From NCBI RefSeq assembly GCF_029227915.1, contig NC_079881.1, positions 4,464,001-4,528,000 on the forward strand: a stretch of 64,000 nt of DNA, given 5' to 3'. A program made the position numbers and the translations under genes. Positions 61,530 through 64,000 of the stretch are shown here, piece after piece. This DNA is from Hydractinia symbiolongicarpus. Lineage: Eukaryota > Cnidaria > Hydrozoa > Anthoathecata > Hydractiniidae. Position 1 is the stretch's first letter; every line of letters starts with the position of its first letter. Under the pieces are notes generated by a model, which saw only the letters and a list, made by a program, of their open reading frames with translations, ran no database searches and was not told the DNA's origin.

Positions 61530-63020
61530 TACCATGATACATGATACTTCAGAAAATTCACGCTTCTTCAAATTTACAAGTAAAAGGAATTATTGACATT
61601 GGACATTTTATTCATCAAACAGAAAAGAAACAGTGAAACCAGAGTAGTGTACCTGGCAACAAAATACAACAATATATATCATCCCAATAGAAGACTTGTT
61701 GCTTCAGGCCAACAGACTATTCACAAGACTACTTATCTCAATCGATATATCAGACAAAAATAACAACGAAATAAAACTTCGAGTAGAGTATATTGAAAGA
61801 AAGGACTTAACATGATGCAACTTGCAAATAACGCATATAAAATTTTAACCAATGACTAATATCTCTATTTTTAAAATTGTGTTTACCCCTAAAGAACGGA
61901 GGTGTAGAATTTTAAATTTTTGTGGGCTTTTTATCTTTAAATTTTGCACTAAAATGTTCAGAAATCTCCTATTTCGTCATCAGTGCAGTAAAAAAGAAAA
62001 GTTTCAAGACAAAAACAAAAAACAAAATTTAATTGAGAGTCCCTCTTAATTTGCTTTTTTTCTTAAAGTAGACTGAGAACATTTTGCTCTTACCGGGTCT
62101 GTCTTACCCTTGCCCATAATTAAGCAGCTTCAAATTTCTTAAGTTGATTAAGCGAGGAGAAATAGGAATAGAATGCGTTTATGCATAATAAAAGTTTTAT
62201 AGTACTTCTTAACATCCACTTTGCTTTGCTTTATTAATTAATAGTCGGCGGAAGAGTCCAAAATTACTTGTGGCAAATCCCTTTATGTTGTAATGCACCA
62301 ACTGGATATTTTCTGATGTTCCCTGTGGTTTTAATAAGAGCTGACGGTGGGGTTAATACTATTATGTGACACAACATTATGACGTTTTTAGAAACACATT
62401 AGCTCCCTGAAATTATTTTATCCTCTGTATGTCTTCTTATAACGCCTTTTATTGCGCGCTAAATCAAAGAGGTTTTTCTTATAATCTCCTTGCATTGTGT
62501 CTTACCATCCTTGCTAATATTTACGTTTTAAACGCGTCCTTCAGGCGGTTTTATTTTTCTGAAACTTTATTTCTTTTATGTTTTTTATTTAAACAGTATT
62601 ACAATCTCTGTCATCTTGCACCGACTTCGTGATTTGTCAGCTCAAACAAAGTAAACTAATTCATTTTCGACCTCAATTTTGAACTTTCTGAATTTTTATT
62701 AAAATTTCTCGTGTTTTACAATTTTTAAATTCTTACTTCATTGATGCAAAAAAAAAAAAATTTATTTCATCGCCTGTAACTTCTCTCGTCGACTTAAATT
62801 TTCGTCACCTCCGAAAACTTTCGTGTCTTAAAACCGACTTTGAAATATATATTTTGAAAATAAGGTCCAATGGTTTCTTTCCGTTAACATACATATTTTT
62901 TAGAAAAAAAATAAATTTGTAGGTCCCATGTAACAAAAGCACGTTATTAGCAGCAGAATACGTAATACCTCTATAAAGAATTTTGATTCAACCCCATCTC
63001 GATTACAACTTGATGTTTTC
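61530..63020. other. Intergenic, nothing recognised
   Basis: AT-rich. Short frames at 61852-62049 and 62429-62632 lack motifs. Confidence 0.4.
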
Positions 63021-63044
63021 ATGAATACACTTGAATCAGTCGCA

Positions 63045-63225
63045 TTGCTGTGAACAGTACAGTCTTGAAAAGTTTAATGACTTTCTGACGTTTATGTGGT
63101 TAGTATACTCAACTAACGTTGTTTTCTTTGTGTTGGCAACCGCTATCTGTGCTTTACTAGAGAAAGAGGGAATTGAGAAGAAGTCTAGGGAAAGATGTTG
63201 CTCAAAGATACTTAATATAGAATGA
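63045..63225 (+). CDS. Weak exon candidate with one membrane segment
   Basis: Frame 'FNDFLTFMWLVYSTNVVFF' then 'VLATAICALLEKEGIEKKS' to TGA contains a strong hydrophobic stretch followed by charged residues, as at the end of a membrane helix. A possible acceptor TGAACAG precedes 'YSLEKF'. It recalls a pentameric-channel M3 region only loosely. No partner exon was found. Confidence 0.22.
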
Positions 63226-63293
63226 TGTTGTAGGTATGTGTTAGTCAAGTCTCAAATTTTTATTTTAAACATATCTCTTTGTATTATTTTAAG

Positions 63294-63460
63294 GCTCGTA
63301 TCCAATACTTTTTGAGTGTTATTTAGACGAGGTATTATATTCTGCTAATCTATCGTCTTCAACATCTTTCGTCATCGTCGATATCAATTGTAACTCGAAC
63401 TGGGATGACACTGGGAATGAAGAAATTTTTTTACATGCACTTAAGATCAATCCTTTTTAA
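63294..63460 (+). CDS. Weak terminal-exon candidate
   Basis: After TATTATTTTAAG a phase-1 frame of about 54 codons reads 'SYPILFECYLDEVLYSANL' ... 'DINCNSNWDDTGNEEIF' to TAA. Composition is protein-like, but there is no known motif and no joining upstream exon. Confidence 0.2.
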
Positions 63461-64000
63461 AAGCAATAATAATTGTGAAATTAGCGGATAATAATCTATT
63501 CTTTTATAAGAGAACATGCAATTTCACAATATGATCGTCTTCTCTATTTGTTTTCATTGTTTCCTTCTATGTGTTTTTCTCAGCTTCTTCGAACCGCAAA
63601 CGAATTCTTGTGTTTATCTAACGGAAACACGAACTATTTCCGGTCCTTGATTTGTATTTAATTCCTATTTTGTGTTATGAATTATTTGCAAACCACAATG
63701 AGCGTTCCAATGGGATTAAAATATTTTGATAACATTGTTTACATATTTCGAAATGTTTACCAATCACTTTAAGCATTTCGAAGAATGCAACATGGTACTT
63801 GATTATGATAGATTTCAATTAGCTAAACATCCTGTGTTTTATATCATTAGTACTGAAAAGCAAAAGAAAATTCACCCGATGGAAACAGGTGCAAAAAGTT
63901 TGTGCTGGTAAGGTATTTGGAAAGGCTTGCCACAATAATTTCTAGATTAATATAATTGGTTTATTTTCTTATGCTCACAAGTACATGTTTCTTCTGCCAA

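Overview
The window is eukaryotic, AT-rich, intron-rich and crowded with transposable-element relics. A metazoan origin is clear from a complete nine-exon PITPNC1-type (RdgB-beta) phosphatidylinositol transfer protein gene. The extracellular mosaic gene, the DIRS-like relic, the many Helitrons and a CCTCGTCCCCAGG foldback element suggest a cnidarian, perhaps a hydrozoan. That last step is inference.

Two genes can be modelled, both on the + strand. Gene A (10073-27463) has 12 exons and encodes a secreted mosaic protein of about 870 residues: a signal peptide, a Cys module, an IgGFc-binding-like region, a middle region I do not recognise, and a fibrinogen-like 'VYCDMET' start followed by a diverged tail. 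Splice phases agree at every junction except exon 2/exon 3, which is off by one base. Gene B (44426-55472) encodes the 259-residue PITPNC1-like protein with all phases consistent.

Layout: 0-1.3 kb holds a pogo-like transposase relic and a broken glycosyltransferase piece. 2.9-3.7 kb is an interspersed repeat that recurs inverted at 36.5-38.0 kb. 4.7 kb is a reversed Helitron fragment. 5.1-6.4 kb is a DIRS-type reverse transcriptase relic. 7.7-8.1 kb is a 21-bp tandem repeat and 8.4 kb a Helitron terminus. 10-27.5 kb is gene A, whose introns contain a pogo relic with terminal inverted repeats, a KpnI-site minisatellite, a foldback element and a SINE. 27.5-30.2 kb is duplicated 3' flank and one orphan terminal exon. 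30.6-32.7 kb is a head-to-tail Helitron series. 33-44 kb holds tRNA-like elements, a piggyBac-type MITE, SINEs and two very long AT microsatellites with inverted duplications. 44-55.5 kb is gene B, whose intron 4 is almost wholly a tandem Helitron dimer. 55.5-64 kb is sparse, with a short Helitron, two more pogo relics and weak exon candidates.

The most notable structure is the exact head-to-tail Helitron dimer at 48280-53389. It has clean A|T host junctions and no spacer, inside a conserved lipid-transfer gene. The two genes have no evident functional link.
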